The notes under the pieces: model-generated | What the model saw: only the letters and a program-made list of their open reading frames with translations | Database searches by the model: none | What the model was told of the DNA's origin: nothing | Program-made: the position numbers and the translations under genes | NCBI GenBank assembly: GCA_015232865.1 | Contig: JADFYU010000071.1 | Span: forward strand, 1-10,163 | From: Magnetococcales bacterium | GTDB taxonomy: Bacteria > Pseudomonadota > Magnetococcia > Magnetococcales > UBA8363 | Direction of reading: 5' to 3' | DNA: 10,163 nucleotides | Part shown: in pieces, positions 1 to 5,889 of the stretch | How the letters are laid out: each line of letters opens with the position of its first letter | Position numbering within the stretch: the stretch's first letter is position 1

Positions 1-208
1 ATTTTTGAAATGCTGGGCGCTGCGCCCTTTGATGAAACAAACCTTTGCGGGTCAACCAACTCTTCCAGTGATAGAACGGCTGAAGATCAAGACCATGAAC
101 GGATGCATAGGCTTTCATGGAGCCTCTACTCTTCTCCCAAGCATTTAAATGGCCCAGCCAGAATCGTTGCAGTTCCGTTGGTTTCCTCTCGATTGTTTTC
201 TCCGCCAT
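1..208 (-). CDS. tnpA: IS66 accessory protein TnpA-like, N-terminal part (partial)
   Basis: The minus-strand frame starts at ATG 208-206, preceded by a GGGGGGAG purine run, and gives 69 residues before the window ends. It begins MAEKTIERKPTELQRFWLGH and continues with AWEKSRGSMKAYASVHGL, then FYHWKSWL at about residues 45-52. This is the compact helix-turn-helix pattern of the IS66 TnpA (OrfA) proteins: an FW..H...W..S motif, then AYA..HGL, then FY.W. TnpA is one of the small proteins encoded upstream of the DDE transposase in IS66 elements; a DNA-binding role is inferred from the fold. The TnpB and TnpC genes would lie further left, outside the window. I see no frameshift in the visible part. 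Confidence 0.85.
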   Translation of the reverse strand, partial: MAEKTIERKPTELQRFWLGHLNAWEKSRGSMKAYASVHGLDLQPFYHWKSWLTRKGLFHQRAQRPAFQK

Positions 209-270
209 GACTCCCCCCAGTACATTCTCAATGAAAAGAGAGAACCTGACAGATTCAATCCAATACGGGA

Positions 271-295
271 ACCATGGGGTTCATTTGGCGCTTAC
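271..295 (-). repeat. IS66 terminal inverted repeat (one end)
   Basis: Read on the minus strand from 295, the sequence starts GTAAGCGCCAAATGAACCCC. GTAAGCG is the usual first heptamer of IS66-family ends. The inner limit of the repeat is a guess because the opposite end is not in the window. Confidence 0.75.
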
Positions 296-438
296 AATCC
301 ACCCTGGAAAAGATGAGAGTTCGAGGAGATGGGCCGGAGTTCCAAAAATTGGGACGTGTGGTGGTCTATCAAGTTTCCAAGCTTGATTCATGGGTGGCCG
401 GAAACTCCCGCCGTTCGACTTCTGAAGCTATCGCTTGA
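296..438 (+). pseudogene. AlpA/excisionase-type helix-turn-helix protein, 5' end cut off by IS66
   Basis: The frame ending at TGA 436-438 encodes STLEKMRVRGDGPEFQKLG, then GRVVVYQVSKLDSW and ends SRRSTSEAIA. This is the C-terminal two thirds of a small winged helix-turn-helix domain (HTH_17, excisionase/AlpA/MerR-like): the recognition-helix end STLEKMR, the R.DGP.F.KLG turn, V.Y....LD.W and an RRSTSE tail. No native start remains because the codons before STLEK are replaced by the IS66 end at 295. In P4-like and PICI-like elements AlpA-type proteins control excision or early transcription, and the gene's position before the primase fits that role. It is probably dead unless the IS excises precisely or supplies a new start; ATG 313-315 lies in frame but lacks a ribosome site. 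Confidence 0.8.
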
Positions 439-447
439 GGGAGTGCC

Positions 448-648
448 ATGAAAAGTGAAAACCCCACGGGTCAGGTGGGGAGTTCGGTTGCTCATGACGC
501 TGTGGCAGGCGTCTTGGATGCCGGAAACTCTACCATAATCCCCTTTCAAATCAAACTGAAAACAGCAATCCGGGAACGATCTGGCCGGAAGGTTCGTACC
601 CTGTTCAAAAGGGGCCGGGCCGGTCGGAAAGGGGGGTGGCATGCTTGA
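448..648 (+). CDS. small basic protein of unknown function (66 aa)
   Basis: ATG 448 has a good ribosome site (GAGGGAG, about 5 bases upstream) and starts 9 bases after the helix-turn-helix gene stop. The frame overlaps the primase start by 8 bases, as in tightly packed phage operons. The product is unrecognised. Its C-terminal third is strongly basic (RERSGRKVRTLFKRGRAGRK, about residues 42-61), which suggests nucleic-acid binding. No cysteine pairs, membrane segment or signal peptide are visible. A hairpin with CCCCAC/GTGGGG arms (462-467/475-480) lies in its first codons. I believe it is a gene because of spacing and ribosome site, not because of any family match. Confidence 0.5.
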   Translation: MKSENPTGQVGSSVAHDAVAGVLDAGNSTIIPFQIKLKTAIRERSGRKVRTLFKRGRAGRKGGWHA

Positions 649-1519
649 TTTCAACCGTGATGCTCCCCAGAGGAACCAGGTTTCTCGGGAGAAGATCCCA
701 GAATCAACCGTTCGAGCCATCCGAGGCCGAATCGACCTGCTTGAGTTTGTCGGCAGGGACGTGAAATTGAAGAAGAATGGTGTCAATTATGAGGGGTGTT
801 GCCCATTCCACTACGAAAAAACCGCATCGTTCAAAATCAAGTCCGGGGAACAATATTTTAAATGCTTTGGATGCGGGGTGGGTGGGGATGTTGTTGAATA
901 CATCATAAAGTCAAGAGGGGTTGATTTTGTTGAGGCCGTTCAAATTCTGGCACCCATGGCAGGCATTGACCTGGACAACCCCCGCGCACCGTTACCGCCG
1001 ATACTTGCTCCCTTACCCCCAAAGGAAAGTAAACCCGATTGGGAGCCGATATCGCCGGTTCCGGTGGATGCTCCCGAACCAGATTTTGCCCACTCCCGGT
1101 TCGGGGCACCATCAATGGTATGGCCCTATCATAATGCTCAAGGATGCTTGCTTGGGTTTGCACGTCGATTTGAAAAGCCCGGCGGCGGGAAGGACATTAT
1201 TCCCCTGACCTATTGCCGTCACCCGGAAAAGGGGCAGGAATGGAGAGCGAAACAATTTCAGGCACCAAGGCCAATATATGGACTTGATCGGCTGGCAGAA
1301 CAACCCGAGGCACCGGTTATCATCGTAGAGGGTGAGAAAGCCTGTGACGCAGCGCAAACGCTTTTACAGGGATATGTCTGTATTTCATGGCCAGGCGGCG
1401 GGAAAGCTGTTCATCTGGCCGACTGGAGCGTGTTGAGCGGACGCCACGTTATCATCATCCCTGATGCCGATGATCAGGGAATGAAGACCGCAACGGCAAT
1501 CATGGAGGTTCTGTCATGA
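641..1519 (+). CDS. DNA primase: CHC2 zinc finger plus Toprim domain
   Basis: This 292-residue protein makes RNA primers for replication of the element. The CHC2-type zinc finger is at about residues 50-85, with likely ligands C54, H57 (CPFH), C75 and C78 (CFGC) followed by GVGGDVVEYI. A proline-rich linker (about 114-145) leads to a Toprim-type region: WPYHNAQGCLLGFARRFE (161-178), VIIVEGEKACDAA (226-238, with the catalytic-type E230) and IIPDADDQG (272-280, acidic D275/D277). The start ATG 641 follows GGGGGG and overlaps the previous frame. The stop overlaps the next start as ATGA (1516-1519), so translation is probably coupled. The protein ends just after the Toprim core; the usual tail (GWDLADA...EGW) is found at the start of the next protein. 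Satellite and phage replication modules often carry such primases. Confidence 0.92.
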   Translation: MLDFNRDAPQRNQVSREKIPESTVRAIRGRIDLLEFVGRDVKLKKNGVNYEGCCPFHYEKTASFKIKSGEQYFKCFGCGVGGDVVEYIIKSRGVDFVEAVQILAPMAGIDLDNPRAPLPPILAPLPPKESKPDWEPISPVPVDAPEPDFAHSRFGAPSMVWPYHNAQGCLLGFARRFEKPGGGKDIIPLTYCRHPEKGQEWRAKQFQAPRPIYGLDRLAEQPEAPVIIVEGEKACDAAQTLLQGYVCISWPGGGKAVHLADWSVLSGRHVIIIPDADDQGMKTATAIMEVLS

Positions 1520-2817
1520 GCGGTATAGCGGCAGGCATCCAGCTTGTCACAATACCAGAAGGGTTTCCAAGTGGATGGGATTTGGCGGACGCTCAGGCCG
1601 AAGGCTGGACACCGGAACAGACCATCGAATGGTTGAACCACCATGTTGAACCGCCAAGGTCCAAAGGATTGTTTCCCCTGGATGATGCTCGGATCGGGGA
1701 ATGGATTGTCAAAACTCCCCCGCCGCGTCGATGGTTGGTGGTTAAGGTGATTCCGCTTGGGAAAGTCTGTTTGCTGGTTGCGCCGGGCGGCACGGGAAAG
1801 AGTTTCTTTGTCGTATCGCTGGCCATATCCGTTGCATCCGGTCTACCTGTCTTTGGTGAACTGCAAACAGGAGAGACCGGCGGGGTTCTCCTCCTGTTCG
1901 CAGAGGAAGACCGCGAGGAGCTTCACCGTCGATTTCACAATGTCATCAACACCACCCTGGCCGACACCGAGAATCCAGAACATTTCCATCGATTGATATC
2001 CAACCGTGTCTTTGCCCGATCCATGACTGGTCAAAACAACCTTATGACCGCCAAGACCGGCCAGGAGGTGACGCAGACCGATTATGTTGACCGGCTCATT
2101 GAGACAGCCAGGGAAATTCCGAATCTGAAACTGATTGTCGTCGATCCGGCCAGCAGGTTTAGAGGAGGTGAAGAAAACCTTTCGGAAGATACAACAAGGT
2201 TCGTTGAAAGCTTGGAACGGGTAGCACAAGAGACCGGGGCCACCATCCTGGTTGTGCATCACAGCAACAAGGCTTCCATGCAGCAGGGGGCGTCAACCTC
2301 CCAGGCTGCCGCCAGGGGATCGAGTGCCTTTACGGATGGCGTGCGATGGCAGGGTGATCTATCAGTTCTCAATGAAAAGGACGCCAGATCATTCGACATC
2401 AAGCCGGATGAGCGGAAACAGTATGTCCGGTTTGCCATCACCAAATCCAATTACTCACCACCATCAAATGATATCTGGTTGAAACGTGGAGACCATGGCG
2501 TTCTGCGAATGGTTGAACTGTCTTCCAAGAAAGCGGCAGAGAATGAGGCCGTACTTTCTCAAGTTGTCCAGATCATCCGGGAGCGGGCCGAACACGGAAA
2601 CGAATATTCCAGACGCCGTTTTGAAGATCGGTTTTCCGGGAAGGCTGGGGAACTGGGAGTCAGCAAACACCAGTTGAGGAATATTATCGATAATGCTCTG
2701 GAGACTGATCTATTAACCCAGAGGCCGCCGAAGGTGCCGGAGAAAAATGTCCCGTTGGTGCTGGCCGTCCCTGATCCTGACGGCATCCAGGATGATGAGA
2801 TTTTGGAGGTGATTTGA
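1516..2817 (+). CDS. RepA-like hexameric AAA replicative helicase (AAA_25)
   Basis: This 433-residue ATPase is expected to unwind DNA at the element's origin, partnering the primase encoded just upstream (ATGA overlap). Residues 13-43 (IPEGFPSGWDLADAQAEGW and following) are the tail normally found at the end of primase-Toprim proteins, so the two genes probably derive from one primase-helicase. The RecA-like core shows Walker A APGGTGKS (89-96), an acidic FAEEDREELHRR segment (128-139), Walker B LIVVDPASRF (206-215, D210), VVHHSNK (246-252) and ARGSSAFTDGVRWQ (266-279), as in the RSF1010 RepA family. Residues about 345-433 are a C-terminal helical, probably winged-helix, region (SRRRFEDRF, GVSKHQLRNIIDNAL). 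The next gene starts at the stop codon (TGATG). Confidence 0.9.
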   Translation: MSGIAAGIQLVTIPEGFPSGWDLADAQAEGWTPEQTIEWLNHHVEPPRSKGLFPLDDARIGEWIVKTPPPRRWLVVKVIPLGKVCLLVAPGGTGKSFFVVSLAISVASGLPVFGELQTGETGGVLLLFAEEDREELHRRFHNVINTTLADTENPEHFHRLISNRVFARSMTGQNNLMTAKTGQEVTQTDYVDRLIETAREIPNLKLIVVDPASRFRGGEENLSEDTTRFVESLERVAQETGATILVVHHSNKASMQQGASTSQAAARGSSAFTDGVRWQGDLSVLNEKDARSFDIKPDERKQYVRFAITKSNYSPPSNDIWLKRGDHGVLRMVELSSKKAAENEAVLSQVVQIIRERAEHGNEYSRRRFEDRFSGKAGELGVSKHQLRNIIDNALETDLLTQRPPKVPEKNVPLVLAVPDPDGIQDDEILEVI

Positions 2818-3422
2818 TGGACGGCCAACAGTGTTTTGGTGCGCCATTTGGTGAGCCAAACTGGTGTGTTGTGGACGGCCAAATGAAAATGGCTCACCAA
2901 AAACACAACAATATCAATAGCTTCATGGCGGCCGAAATTTTGGACGGCCAAATGGAGATGGCCGCCATTAACATATTGAAAACAAACGACTTTCTGGACG
3001 GCCATTTTTTACCCCCTAAAGGGGGGGATGGACGCTTTGGCCGTCCACTCCCCAAGGGGGTTAGTTGGGGCCGGATGAAAGGTAGGCAAATGGATGAAAT
3101 TCACAACCTCTTGGATGCCGTCAAGAGTCAGGGACTATCCCTTATCGTGGACGGTGACAATCTTCTCCTGAAGGGGGTGAAGGGATCAGCATCCACCACA
3201 CTGGTTGCCGCGATCAAGAAACACAAGGATGAACTCATAACCAGGCTTACCACCCTGGAGGCCGACATCGAACCGGGGACAACAGAGAACACCTCCTGCT
3301 ACATCTGCCAGGGGATTAAATATTGGAGGCGGCCAACATGGGCCGGATGGAATTGTTGTCGGTGTCATCCACCGATACCGGGAATTGAAATCGAATGGCG
3401 GTCAACAGACCGTGAGCAATGA
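2817..3422 (+). CDS. TubC-docking-like, zinc-ribbon protein; repeat-encoded N-terminus
   Basis: The frame opens at ATG 2817, overlapping the helicase stop (TGATG), and gives 201 residues. The first 91 are translated from the hairpin/repeat cluster and read as recurring DGQ or DGH units (MDGQ, VDGQMKMA, LDGQMEMA, LDGH), unlike a folded domain. From M92 (ATG 3090, preceded by AAAGGTAGG) the protein looks ordinary: MDEIHNLLDAVKSQGLSLIV and LLLKG...LVAAIKKHKDEL resemble the TubC N-terminal docking-like fold found in many phage hypotheticals. The end has a zinc ribbon with C161/C164 (CYIC), WRR...W, and C180/C183 (CCRCHPP). The true product may therefore be the 110-residue protein 3090-3422. Uninterrupted frame and repeat spacings divisible by three favour the long form; the ribosome site favours the short one. 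A nucleic-acid role is inferred. Confidence 0.65.
   Translation: MDGQQCFGAPFGEPNWCVVDGQMKMAHQKHNNINSFMAAEILDGQMEMAAINILKTNDFLDGHFLPPKGGDGRFGRPLPKGVSWGRMKGRQMDEIHNLLDAVKSQGLSLIVDGDNLLLKGVKGSASTTLVAAIKKHKDELITRLTTLEADIEPGTTENTSCYICQGIKYWRRPTWAGWNCCRCHPPIPGIEIEWRSTDREQ
2818..3047 (+). repeat. iteron and hairpin cluster, candidate replication origin
   Basis: The 10-mer TGGACGGCCA occurs at 2818, 2872, 2941 and 2995, and inverted (TGGCCGTCCA) at 3038-3047. Related TGG-N4-CCA words are at 2837 (TGGTGCGCCA), 2849 (TGGTGAGCCA) and 2890 (TGGCTCACCA). Three hairpins follow in series: a 12-bp arm pair 2847-2858/2890-2901, a 9-bp pair 2925-2933/2960-2968 and a 10-bp pair 2995-3004/3038-3047. Inside the third is CCCCC-TAAA-GGGGG (3012-3025). 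AT-rich stretches lie between them (2900-2923 and 2968-2994). Position directly behind primase and helicase genes matches where SaPI-like satellites keep their origin. Function is inferred; the repeats are seen directly. Confidence 0.75.
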
Positions 3423-3440
3423 ACCAAAGGAGATATAGGT

Positions 3441-3827
3441 ATGTACGTTTACAGCACACCACCAATTGATTTTTGGGACGGCTGGTTGTCGTTCCGGGAT
3501 GAGTTGGCAAAGCGGGTTGTATGGGAGCGGCAGAATCCAGGAAAGAGCAGTGAGCCGGGCACCCTTGTCTGTGGTGCCGATTATGAATCCATCGGAAAGG
3601 CCGAAGGGATGGGATCGGCGGCACTGGAAGAACTGCTCTACCGGGCTATGCACATAGCAGCGCGTAATCATGGCTGGGAAGGGGATATTCGAGACGGGCC
3701 ATATATCGCTGGTGTTCCTGAAGGAGAATATTGTTCGTCCGTCATGGTGGCCTGGAAGCAGGACAACAACGGAACAACGTTTATCGGATCACCGGTTCGG
3801 TTGCCGTGGCTGGAGGGGCAGTCATGA
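3441..3827 (+). CDS. hypothetical protein, unrecognised (128 aa)
   Basis: ATG 3441 is preceded by AAGGAGATATAGGT, a strong ribosome site, 18 bases after the previous stop. The product starts MYVYSTPPIDFWDGW and ends RLPWLEGQS. It is rich in tryptophan and glycine, slightly acidic, with a helical middle (MGSAALEELLYRAMHIAARN, about 57-76) and a likely beta-rich C-terminal half (EYCSSVMVAWKQDNNGTTFI). There is no signal peptide, membrane span or cysteine pair. Its stop overlaps the next start (ATGA, 3824-3827), so it belongs to the same rightward operon. I do not recognise the family; its place between the replication and packaging genes suggests an accessory or regulatory role. Confidence 0.8.
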   Translation: MYVYSTPPIDFWDGWLSFRDELAKRVVWERQNPGKSSEPGTLVCGADYESIGKAEGMGSAALEELLYRAMHIAARNHGWEGDIRDGPYIAGVPEGEYCSSVMVAWKQDNNGTTFIGSPVRLPWLEGQS

Positions 3828-4156
3828 GCATATTCACAGATATGGAAGATGCACTACACGTATTTGGAGTCGGGCCGGATCATCCGGGATTCTATGAGGC
3901 CGTGGTCTACATGGTTGCCAATGGAGGCCAGGAGATTAAGGCCGCTATTGAAGGTTATGTGGAGGCCGCAATCGGTAGACCGATGATCAAGCCGGACATT
4001 TGTACATCCGATGGTAGCCCAGGGTTTTCACGACAGGCCATGGCCCAATATCTGGGGGCGACACCAGAAGAACTTGATCATGTGATATCAGAAGTCGTGA
4101 ACGCAAAAGGCGGGCGTGGATTGCTCGACCCTGGCAACGTTCACACATTGAATTGA
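3824..4156 (+). CDS. hypothetical protein, possible helix-turn-helix C-terminus (110 aa)
   Basis: The start is ATG 3824, overlapping the previous stop as ATGA and preceded by GGAGGGG; an upstream extension in the same frame has no ribosome site. The product begins MSIFTDMEDALHVFGVGPDH and is mostly helical. Residues about 67-92 (SPGFSRQAMAQYLGATPEEL and the following DHVISEVV) have the spacing of a helix-turn-helix or a small helical bundle. No catalytic motif is visible. A 202-base gap without a convincing gene follows, holding the cos-like sequence. Family not recognised; DNA binding is only a guess. Confidence 0.78.
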   Translation: MSIFTDMEDALHVFGVGPDHPGFYEAVVYMVANGGQEIKAAIEGYVEAAIGRPMIKPDICTSDGSPGFSRQAMAQYLGATPEELDHVISEVVNAKGGRGLLDPGNVHTLN

Positions 4157-4224
4157 CCTATGACCAGGGAGGTGGGAGAAACGCCTACAGAGAGCGGCGC
4201 AAGAGGATTTGTGAAGTGGTTCGC

Positions 4225-4287
4225 GGGTCCTCCCAGGGGGGGTAGCCATGCGGGTACCGCGCGCGGCGGCTTTCGAGGATTTTTGTG
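4225..4287 (+). other. candidate cos packaging site (cosQ-like and cosN-like)
   Basis: In the gap before the Nu1-like gene, GGGTCCTCCC (4225-4234) resembles the lambda cosQ word GGGTCCTT. About 40 bases on, the GC-rich run GGTACCGCGCGCGGCGGC (4253-4270) followed by TTTCGAGGATTTTTG resembles lambda's cosN surroundings (GGTTACGGGGCGGCGACC followed by TCGCGGGTTTTCG). In lambda the cos site sits just upstream of nu1, as here. The spacing is about 9 bases longer than in lambda. The comparison was made by eye from memory, so this is a candidate only. I found no convincing gene between 4157 and 4358. Confidence 0.42.
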
Positions 4288-4358
4288 CTCAAAATACAGG
4301 GTTTCTTCTTCCTTCTGGAGAGGAGCCAAACCATTGAAATATATCTACAGGAGATAAC

Positions 4359-4874
4359 ATGATTGTAAATAGAGCGGATTTTGCCGCAATCATAGGAAAA
4401 ACCCCACCATGGATTAGCAAGCTCATTAAGCAGGGGTTGCCATGCAGAAGTGGTGGAGGCAAGGGCAAAGAGGTTTCAATCCACACGCCGGATGCTATCA
4501 AATGGATGGTAGATCAGGCGGCTAGGAGAAGCCCACACAACCAAATCAATGTGGACTCAAGCAACCCCACCATGGCAGCGGAGCAACTGAGGTTAACCCG
4601 ATCCAAGGCAGATATTGAGGAGATCCGGGCTAGAGAGTTGGCCGGGCAATACCTAGAGACCGAAGCAGTCAGAGAGACGTTTGCCGAGGCTATGGTGATA
4701 GTTTCTACCCAGATGGATGGATTAGGTGGCCGGGTGGCTAATCAACTGGCGGGAATGACCAGTGTGGCAGAAATTAGAGATTTGATATTCAAGGAAACCC
4801 GCAATATTAGACGTGCGGCAGCGGATAAATTGCAAAAATTCGTAGACGAAGAAAAGGAGGAGTCAACACAATGA
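4359..4874 (+). CDS. phage terminase small subunit, lambda Nu1-like
   Basis: The small terminase recognises packaging sites on DNA and, with the large subunit, starts packaging. ATG 4359 has AGGAG 5 bases upstream. The 171-residue protein matches Nu1 in layout: a winged helix-turn-helix at about 1-55 (FAAIIGKTPPWISKLIKQGL, then GGGKGKEVSIHTPDAIKWMV; compare lambda's RGGGKGNEV and IKW), then LRLTRSKADIEEIRARELAG (about 76-95), and a C-terminal helical half (ETEAVRETFAEAMV, IRRAAADKLQKFVDE) similar to the Phage_Nu1 family. Its stop overlaps the next start (ATGA). A cos-like sequence lies just upstream. No large terminase follows in the window, so the protein would have to work with one encoded elsewhere, for example by a helper phage, or the module is incomplete. 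Confidence 0.88.
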   Translation: MIVNRADFAAIIGKTPPWISKLIKQGLPCRSGGGKGKEVSIHTPDAIKWMVDQAARRSPHNQINVDSSNPTMAAEQLRLTRSKADIEEIRARELAGQYLETEAVRETFAEAMVIVSTQMDGLGGRVANQLAGMTSVAEIRDLIFKETRNIRRAAADKLQKFVDEEKEESTQ

Positions 4875-5356
4875 AATCATCATTAGAACTGGAATCAAGA
4901 ATTAAACGAGCACAAGCCGGAGCATACCGAACCGCAGCGGGTTACATGGACCTGGCCGGAGAGAACCCGAAGGATGAGGTTGCCCAGGTTCATGCGGAAA
5001 CAGCAGGTCTCATCATTGAGTGTGCTACAAAGGAATCGAAACTCTTGGATGCCCAGGAGGTGGAAAAACGGCTTGGCACCCTGGTTGGTGTGGATGCAGA
5101 GAGGATAGCCCGAGTGACCGAGGAAGCAACCTTGGATGATGCCATTTTGGATGCAAAAAAGGATCTGGCCGATAAGGAAGAGGCTTTACAAATCTGGATG
5201 CTACAGCATGAATTGACAGCTTGGCGGGATGCCATAGAAAACCTTGTTTGCCTTCCTGCGGGTCCCTGTTCGGTCTCAAAGGGATGGGTTCCGCACGACC
5301 CCAATACATGCACAGCGACAGAAAGCCCCATAGGGGGGACATCCACAAGTCATTGA
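4871..5356 (+). CDS. hypothetical helical protein between two small-terminase genes (161 aa)
   Basis: The gene starts within the stop of the Nu1-like gene (ATGA, 4871-4874), after AAGGAGG. Residues 1-125 are charged and helical (LESRIKRAQAGAYRTAAGYM, ESKLLDAQEVEKRLGTLVGV, DDAILDAKKDLADKEEAL), likely a coiled coil. From about residue 126 the character changes sharply: LVCLPAGPCSVSKGW and a Pro/Thr/Ser-rich tail ending GGTSTSH, with no helix tendency. The DNA under the tail contains GCGGGTCCC (5258-5266), another GGGTCC word like the cos-like site. The tail may be non-native coding over a remnant site. Not recognised; its place suggests a packaging accessory. Confidence 0.7.
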   Translation: MKSSLELESRIKRAQAGAYRTAAGYMDLAGENPKDEVAQVHAETAGLIIECATKESKLLDAQEVEKRLGTLVGVDAERIARVTEEATLDDAILDAKKDLADKEEALQIWMLQHELTAWRDAIENLVCLPAGPCSVSKGWVPHDPNTCTATESPIGGTSTSH

Positions 5357-5370
5357 GGGGAGGAAATAGC

Positions 5371-5832
5371 ATGACGACACATGCAGATATCGCACGGCAT
5401 TTGGACTTATCGAAACGGGCGGTTCCCGATCTTTTGAAAAAGTTGGGGCTTCCCTCCCGTGGTGCGGATATTGATCAGGCCCGGACCGCCTACATTCAAC
5501 ACCTACGGAAAATAGCGGCGGGCCATCAATCGGCCAGCGGCATGGATTTAACCCAGGAGCGGGCAAAGCTGGCAGCGATTCAACGGGAGAAAACCGAAAT
5601 TGAAGTAGAGCGGTTGAGGAATACCCTGGTACCGGTCGATGAGGTTCAGACCGCAGCCTTTAACGCAGGCCGCCAAATACGTTCGGCGTGGGAGAATTGA
5701 GCGGGCCGGTCGGCGGGTTCGCTGGCGGCAGCATTGGGAACCGATTTGGGGAAAACACGCATTGCCCTGGATGAGGCGGTACGATCACATTTGGAGGAAT
5801 TGACGGAAGAAGGAGAAAACAGAACGCATTGA
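5371..5832 (+). pseudogene. second small-terminase-like gene, interrupted by an in-frame TGA
   Basis: ATG 5371 has GGGGAGG 8 bases upstream. The first 109 residues fit a small-terminase/Nu1-like pattern: a helix-turn-helix (ADIARHLDLSKRAVPDLLKK), ARTAYIQHLRKIAAG, then LTQERAKLAAIQREKTEIEV and RLRNTLVPVDEV. A TGA at 5698-5700 (codon 110) ends it in mid-helix after RQIRSAWEN. The same frame continues sensibly (AGRSAGSLAAALG, RIALDEAVRSHLEELTEEG) to TGA 5830-5832, giving 153 codons, closer to the usual family length. The simplest reading is a TGG-to-TGA mutation. The shortened protein keeps the DNA-binding part and the ERAKLAA helix but lacks the C-terminal part that usually contacts the large subunit. 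It is clearly a different protein from the Nu1-like one upstream. Confidence 0.72.
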
Positions 5833-5889
5833 AAATTGTTTTTCTCCTTGCTGGCCGGGGCGGTGTTCGATTACCGTTGTAGTTACAGG

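Larger units (their letters stand above)
1..295 (-). mobile_element. IS66-family insertion sequence, partial (one end only)
   Basis: The first 295 bases are the outer end of an IS66-family element lying on the minus strand and running off the left edge. Two things show this. First, the minus strand encodes the start of an IS66 TnpA-type accessory protein (208 down to 2). Second, reading leftwards from 295 the sequence begins GTAAGCGCC, the typical IS66 terminal start. The leader between the IS end and the tnpA start is 87 bp. IS66 elements usually duplicate 8 bp of target, so the duplication should be AATCCACC (296-303), with its second copy outside the window. The insertion lies inside a helix-turn-helix gene. 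Confidence 0.85.

Noticed and set aside
117..386. 89-residue plus-strand frame
   Set aside because: It crosses the IS66 end at 295 in the wrong frame and is antisense to tnpA; the real frame right of 295 is the helix-turn-helix remnant.
388..786. 132-residue minus-strand frame
   Set aside because: It is antisense to the small ORF and the primase zinc-finger region, with no ribosome site or family pattern.
1843..2262. 139-residue minus-strand frame inside the helicase gene
   Set aside because: It is a shadow of the helicase codons, and the helicase motifs are clear on the other strand.
2559..3005. 148-residue minus-strand frame across the helicase end and repeat cluster
   Set aside because: It is antisense to a confident gene and has no motif; its length owes to the repeats.
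4160..4357. 65-residue plus-strand frame in the gap before the Nu1-like gene
   Set aside because: There is no ribosome site, the composition is odd, and the stretch is better explained by the cos-like sequence.
5698..5700. TGA read as selenocysteine
   Set aside because: No small terminase is known to use it, the surrounding helix expects no Cys or Sec, and I see no convincing SECIS-like hairpin right after the codon.
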